Assembly: GCA_014763785.1 (NCBI GenBank)
Contig: JACXUS010000003.1
Coordinates: 1-48,318, forward strand
Reading direction: 5' to 3'
From: Sphingomonadales bacterium
Lineage (GTDB): Bacteria; Pseudomonadota; Alphaproteobacteria; Rhodobacterales; Rhodobacteraceae
DNA length: 48,318 nt
The first letter of the stretch is position 1, and the number at the start of each line of letters is the position of its first letter. Below the pieces are notes generated by a model. It searched no databases. It had not been told where the DNA came from and worked only from the letters and a program-made list of their open reading frames with translations. Positions 37,791 through 45,643 of this stretch are shown piece after piece. A program made the translations under genes and the position numbers.

Positions 37791-39038
37791 ATGACCCAAT
37801 TCGCGCTTTCCGCCCTTGCTGCCACCCGCGCCCTGCGCGCGCTGTTCGACCCGACGCCGCTGCAGCGCAACGAGCATCTCTCGGCGCGCTATGGCGCGGA
37901 TATCTGGCTGAAACGCGAGGATCTGACCCCGGTGCGCAGCTACAAGCTGCGTGGCGCCTTCACCGCGATGCGCAAGCTGCGCGACCGCGATCCGGCTGCG
38001 CGGCATTTCGTCTGCGCCAGTGCCGGGAACCACGCGCAGGGCGTGGCCTTTGCCTGTCGGCATTTCGGGGTGAAGGGCACGATCTTCATGCCGGTGACGA
38101 CGCCGCAGCAGAAAATCGACAAGACCCGCACCTTTGGCGGCGATGCGATCGAGATCGTGCTGACCGGCGATTATTTCGATCAGACGCTCGCCGCCTCGCA
38201 GGCCTATTGCGCCGAGGCGGGCGCGCATTTCCTTGCGCCCTTCGACGATACCGATGTGATCGAGGGGCAGGCCTCGGTCGGTGTCGAGATCCTCGATCAG
38301 CTGGGCCGCGCGCCCGATCTGGTGGTGCTGCCGGTGGGCGGCGGGGGCCTTGCGGCCGGGGTCACCGGCTATCTGCGCGCAACCGCCCCGGCAACCCAGT
38401 TCCGCTTCGTCGAGCCGATGGGCGGCGCCAGCCTGACCGCCGCCGTGGCCGAGGGCGCGCCGGTCACGCTGCGTCAGGTGAACAGCTTCGTTGATGGTGC
38501 CGCGGTGGCGCGAATCGGCGCGCGGCCCTTTGCGGCGCTCGATTGGGTCACGCCCGAGATGATCCTGCGCGCCCCCGAGGACCGGATCTGCATCACCATG
38601 CTGGAAATGCTCAACGTCGAGGGCATCGTTCTGGAACCCGCGGGCGCCCTGTCGGTCGACGTGCTGCCCGAGCTGGCCGATCAGATCCGCGGCAAGACGG
38701 TGGTCTGCGTCACCTCGGGCGGGAATTTCGACTTTGAGCGCCTGCCCGAGGTCAAGGAACGCGCGCAACGCTATTCGGGGCTGAAGAAATACTTCATCCT
38801 GCGGATGCCCCAGCGCCCCGGCGCGCTGCGCGAATTCCTGCAGATGCTGGGGCCGGAAGATGACATCGCGCGCTTCGAATATCTGAAGAAATCGGCGCGC
38901 AACTTCGGGTCGGTGCTGATCGGGATCGAGACCAAGCAGGCCCGCGCCTTCGATGCGCTGACCGCGCAGCTCGATGCCGCGGGCTTTTCCTATCGCGACA
39001 TCACCGAAGACGATGCGCTGGCCGAATTCCTGATCTGA
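37791..39038 (+). CDS. ilvA: Threonine ammonia-lyase, biosynthetic type
   Basis: 415 residues. PLP-binding lysine K52 lies in SYKLRGAF, and the phosphate-binding glycine loop is PVGGGGLAAGV. The C-terminal 85 residues (YFILRMPQRPGALREFLQ to the end) form one ACT-like regulatory domain, whose presence separates biosynthetic from short catabolic enzymes. The reaction converts threonine to 2-oxobutyrate and ammonia, the first step of isoleucine synthesis, normally inhibited by isoleucine through the C-terminal domain. ATG 37791 begins the conserved sequence, but no convincing Shine-Dalgarno was found before it. Divergent from argG and convergent with the Hpt gene, 17 bases between the genes. Confidence 0.94.
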   Translation: MTQFALSALAATRALRALFDPTPLQRNEHLSARYGADIWLKREDLTPVRSYKLRGAFTAMRKLRDRDPAARHFVCASAGNHAQGVAFACRHFGVKGTIFMPVTTPQQKIDKTRTFGGDAIEIVLTGDYFDQTLAASQAYCAEAGAHFLAPFDDTDVIEGQASVGVEILDQLGRAPDLVVLPVGGGGLAAGVTGYLRATAPATQFRFVEPMGGASLTAAVAEGAPVTLRQVNSFVDGAAVARIGARPFAALDWVTPEMILRAPEDRICITMLEMLNVEGIVLEPAGALSVDVLPELADQIRGKTVVCVTSGGNFDFERLPEVKERAQRYSGLKKYFILRMPQRPGALREFLQMLGPEDDIARFEYLKKSARNFGSVLIGIETKQARAFDALTAQLDAAGFSYRDITEDDALAEFLI

Positions 39039-39055
39039 CCGGCTCAGACAGCGGC

Positions 39056-39385
39056 TCAGGCCGCGCGGCAGAATTCCTCGGCGCGGGTCATGAAGACCTC
39101 CTTGGAGGCGCCGTAGCAGGTGATGATCGACCGCAGATCGACCGCAGCACAATTGCCGGCGGCGCATTTGCGTTCGCCATCCTGACACATCGCCCCGAAT
39201 TCACGAAACCCGAGGTTCCAGGCCGAACCCTTGAGGAAATGCAGCTCCTCGCCCAGCCGATCGGGCCGCGCCCCGAGGTTCATCACCACCGATTCGACCT
39301 CGTCCAGAAACAGCTCAAGCACCTCGGCAAAGCCCTCCGGCCCGATTTCCGATTGCAATTCCTTCACACGCGCCCAGTCAATCAT
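39056..39385 (-). CDS. Hpt-domain histidine phosphotransfer protein
   Basis: 109 residues from ATG 39385, because the preceding GGAGGTGGAG is a strong ribosome-binding site; an in-frame ATG at 39400 would read that site as VEVE codons. The phosphorylatable histidine is H49 in HFLKGSAWNLGF, the standard Hpt motif, inside a predicted four-helix bundle. Such proteins relay phosphate between a receiver domain of a hybrid kinase and a response regulator. No kinase is nearby. It diverges from a REC-PP2C phosphatase gene across 178 bases, and the REC domain is the obvious candidate partner (inference). Three cysteines in a C-terminal CxxxxxxCAAGNC region are unusual but of unknown meaning. Confidence 0.87.
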   Translation of the reverse strand: MIDWARVKELQSEIGPEGFAEVLELFLDEVESVVMNLGARPDRLGEELHFLKGSAWNLGFREFGAMCQDGERKCAAGNCAAVDLRSIITCYGASKEVFMTRAEEFCRAA

Positions 39386-39563
39386 CTCCACCTCCACCAT
39401 ATCCGTCCCACCGGCAGGCAGCCTAGGCGTGAAACATTGCCGAAGGCTTAAAGGCGCAATTCTCCGGGATTTCGTCGCAACCGGCCGAAACATGATTGAC
39501 GGCATTCACCCGATCTTAAGGTGCTCACGTCAAGGTCACGCAAACACTTCAGGGTGATGGACC

Positions 39564-40850
39564 GTGGTCGACCAGAGGCTTCAGCGCAGGGACAAGGGGC
39601 AAGCCCCTGCACGCGGCAGAGCGCGCCGTGTCCTTGTGGTCGATGACAGCCGCATGCAGCGCCGGATTCTCAGCGCGCAACTCTCGCGTTCGGGCTATGA
39701 TGTGATCGAGGCCGGATCCGCCGAAGAGGCGCTGGATATCTGCGCCCGGATCGAACCCGATATCGTTCTGTCGGATTGGGTCATGCCCGATGGCATGTCC
39801 GGCATCGAATTCTGCCGCAAATTCAGACAGATGGAGCGGTCGGGCTACGGTTATTTCGTGCTGCTGACCTCGAAGACCGACAAGACCGAGGTGACCGAGG
39901 GGCTGGAAAGCGGCGCCGATGATTTCCTGTCGAAGCCGGTCAGCGGCGACGAGCTGCGCGCCCGGCTCAGCGCCGGGGAACGCATCCTGCGGATGGAGCG
40001 GGAGCTGAAGGAAAAGAACCGGATGCTCACCTCGACCCTGACCGAGCTGCAGGGTCTTTATGACGTGATCGACCGCGACCTGTCAGAGGCCTGCAAGCTG
40101 CAGCAAAGCCTTGTGAAGGAGCGTTTTCGCAGCTTCGGCAATGCGCAGGTCTCGTTGATGCTGCGCCCCTCGGGTCATGTCGGCGGCGATCTGGTCGGCT
40201 TCTTCCCGATCAATGCGCGCCGCGTCGGGCTTTATGGTATCGACGTGTCGGGCCACGGCATCACCTCGGCGCTGATGACCGCGCGGCTGGCGGGCTATCT
40301 GTCGGGCTCCTCCCCCGATCAGAACATCGCCCTGATCCAGAGCGAATTCGGCATCTATGACGCGCGGCCGCCCGCTGAACTGGCGAGCTATCTCAACGAG
40401 CTGGTGCTCGAAGAGATGAAGACCGAAAGCTATTTCACCCTGATCTATGCCGATGTGGACCTGATTTCGGGCAAGGTCGAGATCGTGCAGGCGGGGCACC
40501 CCTATCCGGCGGTGCAGCGCGCCAATGGCTCGGTTGAGTTTCTGGGCGTCGGCGGGCTGCCGGTCGGGCTGATCGAGGGGGCAAGTTACGATCAGGTCAG
40601 CACGGTCCTGACGCCCGGCGACCGATTGTTCCTGATGTCGGACGGGATCACCGAGGCCTCTGATATCACCGATACGATGCTGGGCGAGGCCGGGGTCGGC
40701 CGTTTCCTGCAAAAATCGGCCGGGCTGCGCGGCGGGGAATTCCTCGATGCCTTCTATTGGGATCTGGAGACCTTCGCCTCGGGCGATCTGGCCGATGATG
40801 TCTCGGCCGTGTTCTTTGAATTCTTCGGCGCCAAGGAAAACGTGGGCTAG
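39564..40850 (+). CDS. Response regulator with C-terminal PP2C/SpoIIE-type serine phosphatase
   Basis: 428 residues. The receiver domain (about 22-138) has acidic D27-D28, phospho-acceptor D71 (LSDWVMPDG), T102 and K124. A coiled-coil linker (about 138-180) leads to a PP2C-type phosphatase (about 190-425) with metal-binding motifs GGDLVGFF, GIDVSGHGITSALM, MSDGITEA and DDVSAVFF. RsbU/RbaY-like phosphatases dephosphorylate a STAS-domain protein and so free or bind an anti-sigma kinase. In R. capsulatus a REC-PP2C protein (RbaY) works with RbaV and RbaW in gene transfer agent control; this gene could be that protein or a paralogue. No RbaV/RbaW genes are in the window. GTG start at 39564, with AGGG at 39551-39554. 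Confidence 0.9.
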   Translation: MVDQRLQRRDKGQAPARGRARRVLVVDDSRMQRRILSAQLSRSGYDVIEAGSAEEALDICARIEPDIVLSDWVMPDGMSGIEFCRKFRQMERSGYGYFVLLTSKTDKTEVTEGLESGADDFLSKPVSGDELRARLSAGERILRMERELKEKNRMLTSTLTELQGLYDVIDRDLSEACKLQQSLVKERFRSFGNAQVSLMLRPSGHVGGDLVGFFPINARRVGLYGIDVSGHGITSALMTARLAGYLSGSSPDQNIALIQSEFGIYDARPPAELASYLNELVLEEMKTESYFTLIYADVDLISGKVEIVQAGHPYPAVQRANGSVEFLGVGGLPVGLIEGASYDQVSTVLTPGDRLFLMSDGITEASDITDTMLGEAGVGRFLQKSAGLRGGEFLDAFYWDLETFASGDLADDVSAVFFEFFGAKENVG

Positions 40851-40851
40851 A

Positions 40852-42024
40852 TCACGGCTCGCGCAGCGCCTCGCGCGATTTGTAGAGCGGCTTGAGCAGA
40901 TATTGCAGGATCGTTTTCTCGCCGGTGTGCAGCTCGACCGTGGCCTGCATGCCGGGGCGAATTTCCAGATCGCGCTGCCGCTCTGACAGATTGTCCAGAT
41001 CGACCCGCAGCGTCACCTTGTAATGCGGATCGCCATCGGGCTTGCGTTCGTCCTTGAACGTGTCGGCCGAGACAAAATGCACCGCGCCCTGCAGGCTGCC
41101 ATAGATCGTGTAATCGTAGGCCGACAGCTTGATCGTCGCATCCTGACCGATCCGCACATTGGCAATATCCTTGGGCGCGATCCGGGCTTCGACGAACATT
41201 TCCTCATCCATCGGGATGATCTGCAGGATCTCTTCGCCGGGCTTGACCACCCCGCCGATCGTCGTGACCGAGAGCTTGTTGACGATCCCGCGCATCGGCG
41301 CGACCAGAACCGTGCGGCCGAGCTGATCTTGCGAGAGCTTCAATTGCTGGCGCAGGCTGCCCAGTTTTTCCAGCGTCTCGGAATAATCCGCGGCCCGCTC
41401 CAGCTCGTATTTCGTTTTTATTTCAGACAGTTGCGCCGCAGCATCGGAATAGGCTTTGCGCGCACGGGTGACCTCGATCAGCGGCGCGATTTCCTTCTCG
41501 AACATGTTTTCCAACAGGTCACGCTCGGTCTTGACCTGTTTCAGCACCGCCTCGGCCCCGGCCCTGCGCGCCCGGTAATCCTCGAGCCGCGCGGCCAGCA
41601 GCGCCGCTTCCGAGGCGACGATATCGGGCACCAGCCGGGCCTGTTCATCGGTCGGCTCGAAGGCGTCGATGCCGTTCATCTCGGCCTCAAGCCGCAATTG
41701 CCGGATCTCGAGGCCCGCGATCTGGGCGCGCAGATCATCGACCTCGGTCTGATATTTCGTGCCATAGAGCTTGGCCAGAACCGTGCCGGGCGTCACCTCA
41801 TCGCCCTCGGCCACGTCCAGCTCGGCCAGAATCCCGCCCTCGAGGTTCTGGATGATCTGCGGCTTCGAGGAGGAGACGATCTCGCCCGGGCCGCGCACGA
41901 TCTGATCGACCCATGCGACCGAGGCCCAGATCAGAAAGATCGCGATCACCGCCGCAACCAGCCAGATCGTCGCGCTCATCCGCCGGGTTCTGGCGTGCAT
42001 GGCCATCGGATCGACCGTGGTCAT
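40852..42024 (-). CDS. HlyD-family membrane fusion protein of a type I secretion system
   Basis: 390 residues. One N-terminal transmembrane helix (about 17-40) precedes a periplasmic part: lipoyl-like half (IVSSSKPQIIQNLEGGILAEL, DEVTPGTVLAKLYGT), a long alpha-helical hairpin (about 80-240), the second lipoyl half and beta barrel (APMRGIVNKLSVTTIGGVV), then the C-terminal RPGMQATVELHTGEKTIL block typical of HlyD/PrtE/LapC. It bridges the ABC transporter to the TolC-like pore. Its ATG overlaps the ABC gene's stop by four bases. Last gene of the adhesin-tolC-like-ABC-hlyD operon, convergent with the phosphatase gene (stops one base apart). Confidence 0.95.
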   Translation of the reverse strand: MTTVDPMAMHARTRRMSATIWLVAAVIAIFLIWASVAWVDQIVRGPGEIVSSSKPQIIQNLEGGILAELDVAEGDEVTPGTVLAKLYGTKYQTEVDDLRAQIAGLEIRQLRLEAEMNGIDAFEPTDEQARLVPDIVASEAALLAARLEDYRARRAGAEAVLKQVKTERDLLENMFEKEIAPLIEVTRARKAYSDAAAQLSEIKTKYELERAADYSETLEKLGSLRQQLKLSQDQLGRTVLVAPMRGIVNKLSVTTIGGVVKPGEEILQIIPMDEEMFVEARIAPKDIANVRIGQDATIKLSAYDYTIYGSLQGAVHFVSADTFKDERKPDGDPHYKVTLRVDLDNLSERQRDLEIRPGMQATVELHTGEKTILQYLLKPLYKSREALREP

Positions 42025-44273
42025 GCCCCGCCCCCCGCCTTGGCCTTGGTCAGATGCGCCAGCACCGCGTCGCGCGGCCCGTCCACCGCCATCTTGCCGT
42101 TTTGCAGGATCAGCGTGCGCGCGGTCAGCGACAGGATCGGCACGCGGTGGGTGGCGATGATCGCCGTGCGCCCGGCAAGCCAGGGATCAAGGCGACTGAC
42201 CAAAGTGGTTTCCAGCGTCGTATCCAGCGCCGCGGTCGGCTCGTCGAGGATCACCACCCGCGGGTCCTGCAGCCAGAGCCGCGCCCAGCCGATCGACTGG
42301 CGTTGCCCGACGGAAAGCCCCTCGCCGCCGTCGCGGATCTCCAGATCGAGCCCCTTGGGATGGCTGCGCAGGAACGGCCCGAGGCCCGCGAAATCCAGCG
42401 CCTGATAGAGCCGGTCCTCGTCGCGTTCGAGCTGCGTCAGGTTCAGGTTGTCGCGCAAGGTGCCGGAGAACAGCCGCACATCCTGCCCCAGATAGCCGAC
42501 CTGCCGGCGCAGATCGCGCGGATGCAGCTGCCCCAGATCCACCCCGTCCAGCAGGATCCGCCCGCCCGAAGGTTCATAAAGCCCGGCAAGCAGCTTGAGC
42601 AGCGTCGATTTCCCCGAGCCATTCGCGCCCAGCACCGCGACGCGCTGGCCTTCGGGGACCCGCAGCGCGGGGATATCGACGGTCGCGGCGCCGTCGGGAT
42701 CGTATTTGAATTCCAGCTGGCGCAGCTCGTATTCGCCGCCGATGGTTTCCGCGCGCAGATAGTGCCGCCCGCCCGCCTGCACCTGATCGGCCTCGGCGAT
42801 CGCCTCAAGCCCCTCGAGCGCGGCCTTGGTGTTTGACCAGCGCGACAGCGTCCCCGCCAGCTGGGTCAGCGGCGCCAGCGTGCGCGAGGTGAGGATCCCG
42901 ATCGCGATGATCGAGCCCACGGTGAAATCGCCCACGAAGACCTTGTAGGTGCCGACCACCACCGCGGTGACATAGGTCGCCTGTTGCACCATCTGCGCCC
43001 AATAGGTCAGCATCGAGCTGAGCTTGCGTTGCTCGGCGCTTTTGACGGCCGACAGGGTGATCAGCTCTTCCCAGATCCGCTTGAACCGCTCGGCCCCGCG
43101 GGCGGTCGAGACGGTTTCATGTTCATAGATCGCCTCATGCAGCAGGCGGCTGGCGCGGGCCGAGGCGCCCTGCGTCGATTTGGTCAGGGCGATCATGCGC
43201 TTTTGCAGCAGGAAGCCGGGCAACACCATCAGGACCCCGCCCGCCACCAGCACCCACATCAGATTGCCCCCGATGCTGGCCACCAGCGCAAGGAAGAGGA
43301 AGATGAAGGGGATATCGGCCAAGGTTCCGATGCTCGAAGCGGTGAAGAATTCCCGCACCGAGGAAAATTCCCGCATCGCCGCGAACAGCTGGCTGGGCGA
43401 GCGGCGCCCGGGCGCGGCCTTCATGCCCAGCAGCCGGTCCATCAGCAGCTTCTGCACGGTCAGCTCGATCTTGCGGCCGGTCATGTCCATCAGCCCCGAG
43501 CGCGCCAGCTTCAGCGCCATTTCCAGCATCAGCGCCAGAAACGCGCCCAGCGCCAGCACCCAGAGCGTGCTTTCCGACTGATGCGGGATCACCCGGTCAT
43601 AGACCTGCATCGAGAACATCGCGACGGCGACGGCAAGGATATTGGCGAACAGCGAGCCCACCGCCACCTCGGCAAAGGCGCGGCGCTCGCTGCGGAAGGC
43701 GCCCCAGAACCAGTGCGGCCGGTCCTCGAGCACCCGGTGGCGTTCCTCGATCTGGCGCAGGCTGGTGCGCGCCCGCACGATCCGCCCCGAGAAATAGGGC
43801 GCGAATTCCGCCATCGGCACTTCGGCGCGGCGATCGGGCAGGGTCTTGTCATAGACGAAAAGGGTCTCACCCTCTTGCGCCAGGACCAGCACCATCTGCC
43901 CGGAGGTCATCTGCGCCAGCGCGGGCCATTGGCCGGGGGTGATGCGGTCGATCTCTTCGACGGCGGCGGTCATGCCGGCCACCCGCAGGACGGCCGCGAC
44001 ATGCTCGGGGGCAACCTCGCCCGAAGGCGCGCCGGTCACCGCGGCCGTCGCCTCGCCCACCGCCAGAAGCATCTGCTCGAGGATATCGGCCGCGGGCACA
44101 TCGGCGCCCAGCACACCGGCATAGGCCGAGGCCAGCTCGGCCCGCGCCTTGGCCCGGTTCGGTATCTTCTGGGGGCCCATGCGCAATGACTGCATGGGCC
44201 GGGAAGTCAGCCCCCCGGCTGCCCCGTTGATCTGGGCCGCGTTGATGTCAAAAGCGATGACGCGGTCGGCCAA
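42021..44273 (-). CDS. Type I secretion permease/ATPase, LapB-like, with degenerate C39-type N-terminal domain
   Basis: About 750 residues if translation starts at TTG 44273; ATG codons at 44195 and 44180 are alternatives, and no start has a clear Shine-Dalgarno. The TTG gives only 15 bases between genes. N-terminal region (about 40-175) resembles a C39 peptidase-like domain, but the catalytic cysteine motif is absent, as in HlyB/LapB exporters, where it binds substrate instead of cutting it. Six membrane helices (about 205-480) are followed by the nucleotide-binding domain: Walker A GANGSGKST near 545, Q-loop GYLGQD, signature LSVGQ (changed from LSGGQ), Walker B VVILDEPTAALD and H-loop IIATHRV. 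It powers export of the adhesin encoded upstream. Confidence 0.93.
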   Translation of the reverse strand: MADRVIAFDINAAQINGAAGGLTSRPMQSLRMGPQKIPNRAKARAELASAYAGVLGADVPAADILEQMLLAVGEATAAVTGAPSGEVAPEHVAAVLRVAGMTAAVEEIDRITPGQWPALAQMTSGQMVLVLAQEGETLFVYDKTLPDRRAEVPMAEFAPYFSGRIVRARTSLRQIEERHRVLEDRPHWFWGAFRSERRAFAEVAVGSLFANILAVAVAMFSMQVYDRVIPHQSESTLWVLALGAFLALMLEMALKLARSGLMDMTGRKIELTVQKLLMDRLLGMKAAPGRRSPSQLFAAMREFSSVREFFTASSIGTLADIPFIFLFLALVASIGGNLMWVLVAGGVLMVLPGFLLQKRMIALTKSTQGASARASRLLHEAIYEHETVSTARGAERFKRIWEELITLSAVKSAEQRKLSSMLTYWAQMVQQATYVTAVVVGTYKVFVGDFTVGSIIAIGILTSRTLAPLTQLAGTLSRWSNTKAALEGLEAIAEADQVQAGGRHYLRAETIGGEYELRQLEFKYDPDGAATVDIPALRVPEGQRVAVLGANGSGKSTLLKLLAGLYEPSGGRILLDGVDLGQLHPRDLRRQVGYLGQDVRLFSGTLRDNLNLTQLERDEDRLYQALDFAGLGPFLRSHPKGLDLEIRDGGEGLSVGQRQSIGWARLWLQDPRVVILDEPTAALDTTLETTLVSRLDPWLAGRTAIIATHRVPILSLTARTLILQNGKMAVDGPRDAVLAHLTKAKAGGGA

Positions 44274-44288
44274 ACCTACCAGACCTTG

Positions 44289-45632
44289 TTAAATGGAACT
44301 CCCGTCAACCAATATCCCGTATTCCCGCGCCATTTCCAGTTCAATCAGCGCGATGTCGTATTTTAGCCCGGCCTGATCGCGCGCCATATCGGCGTAGCTC
44401 TCATACATGTTCACCAGCTCCATCAGGCTGCGACGGCCCATCTTGTATTGCTCGGTGAACATCTTGAGGCCCGCGCCGGTCTGCGACACCACAGCCGCGT
44501 CGCGCGCCTCCTTGGCCTGCAGCGCCGACAGTTTCGCCCGCAGCGCCGCAATCCGCAGGCCGGCGTCCTGACGCTCTTTCTCGATCTGGCGGGCAGCCAC
44601 ATCCTTGCTGGCCTCGATCGCGGCCAAAGTGTCCTTGGTGCCCAAGCCCAGCAATTGCCCGGTGCCAAGGTTCACCCCGATATCGGGCTTGCCATGGCCC
44701 ACGCCCGCGCTGGCGGTCAGCCCGGGCAGATGACCCGCCCGCTGCATCTTGGCTTCGGCCACGGTGCGCGCGCTTTCGCCTTCGGCGCGGCGGATGCTCA
44801 GGGCCTCGGGCGGATCGCCGGGCAGGCTGAGCCCGCCAAGCCCCCGAAGCCCGTCGAAGCTGCGCCCGGCCAGCGCGGCCAGCTGCGCATCCGCGGTCGC
44901 GGCCGCATCGCGGTCGGCCGCCGCGGTCGCCTCGATCTCGGCCAGTTTCTGGCTCAGGATGCGGGCCTCGGACATATCCGACAGGCCGCCCTCGACGCGG
45001 GCGCGCATGATCCGCTCGAACTCGACCAGCTTCGCGGTCGAGGCTTCCGCCACCGCCGCCTGATCCCGCGCCTTCAGCCCGTTGACATAGTATTTCAGCC
45101 CGTCATGCACGGTCTGGTTCATCTCGGTCGCCAGCGTCACCGCCGCCACCTCGACATCGGCCGCGGCGAATTCGCGCTCGGCCTTCTTGGCACCATTGTC
45201 GAACAGGATCTGCTGGAAGACGATATCGGTGACCACATCGCCCAGCGAGGTCAGGCTGATCTGCGGCCCGACCTGCGGCAGCCAGTTCTTGGATTTCGCC
45301 TTCGCCGTCAGCCGCGCCACACGCAACTGCGCCTGAGCGCTGCTTTTCGAGGCGCCCAGAACCGCCTGCGCCACCTCGGCATAGGGCCCTTTCGGCGCCA
45401 GCGCCGAGCGCCGCGCCGACAGATCGGCGATGATCAGCGAGGTTTGCGCCGTGGTCCCCGGCTTGCCGGGGGTCAGGGCACCTTTCGAGGCCGCGCTGAA
45501 GGGCGCACGGCTCGAGGTGCCGGGGTCTTGCCCCAGACAGCCTGAAAGCCCCGCCGTGATCAGCGCCGCGGTGAATATCCGGGCCGCCGCAGTGGCCCGG
45601 AGAAGCGGCTTGTCGCTGCTTTTCCGGGTCAT
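44289..45632 (-). CDS. TolC-family outer-membrane lipoprotein, type I secretion
   Basis: 447 residues. The N-terminal signal ends in a lipobox (TAGLSGC), so the mature protein should be lipid-anchored at the cysteine near residue 32. The body is long amphipathic helices with Ala/Lys/Glu-rich repeats and two related halves, as in TolC/LapE outer-membrane channels; features include QPQVGPQISLTSLGDVV-type strands and YKMGRRSLMELVNMYESYADM, a standard TolC C-terminal block. Trimeric channel across the outer membrane for the adhesin. GAGGGGG precedes ATG 45632, 11 bases after the adhesin stop. Lipidated TolC homologues are common for RND pumps and less so for type I systems. Confidence 0.88.
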   Translation of the reverse strand: MTRKSSDKPLLRATAAARIFTAALITAGLSGCLGQDPGTSSRAPFSAASKGALTPGKPGTTAQTSLIIADLSARRSALAPKGPYAEVAQAVLGASKSSAQAQLRVARLTAKAKSKNWLPQVGPQISLTSLGDVVTDIVFQQILFDNGAKKAEREFAAADVEVAAVTLATEMNQTVHDGLKYYVNGLKARDQAAVAEASTAKLVEFERIMRARVEGGLSDMSEARILSQKLAEIEATAAADRDAAATADAQLAALAGRSFDGLRGLGGLSLPGDPPEALSIRRAEGESARTVAEAKMQRAGHLPGLTASAGVGHGKPDIGVNLGTGQLLGLGTKDTLAAIEASKDVAARQIEKERQDAGLRIAALRAKLSALQAKEARDAAVVSQTGAGLKMFTEQYKMGRRSLMELVNMYESYADMARDQAGLKYDIALIELEMAREYGILVDGSSI

Positions 45633-45643
45633 CCCGCGCCCCC

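Noticed and set aside
39440-39525. TTAA-containing sites between the Hpt and phosphatase genes as CtrA boxes
   Set aside because: CTTAAAGG and CTTAAGG half-sites do not show TTAA-N7-TTAA spacing.
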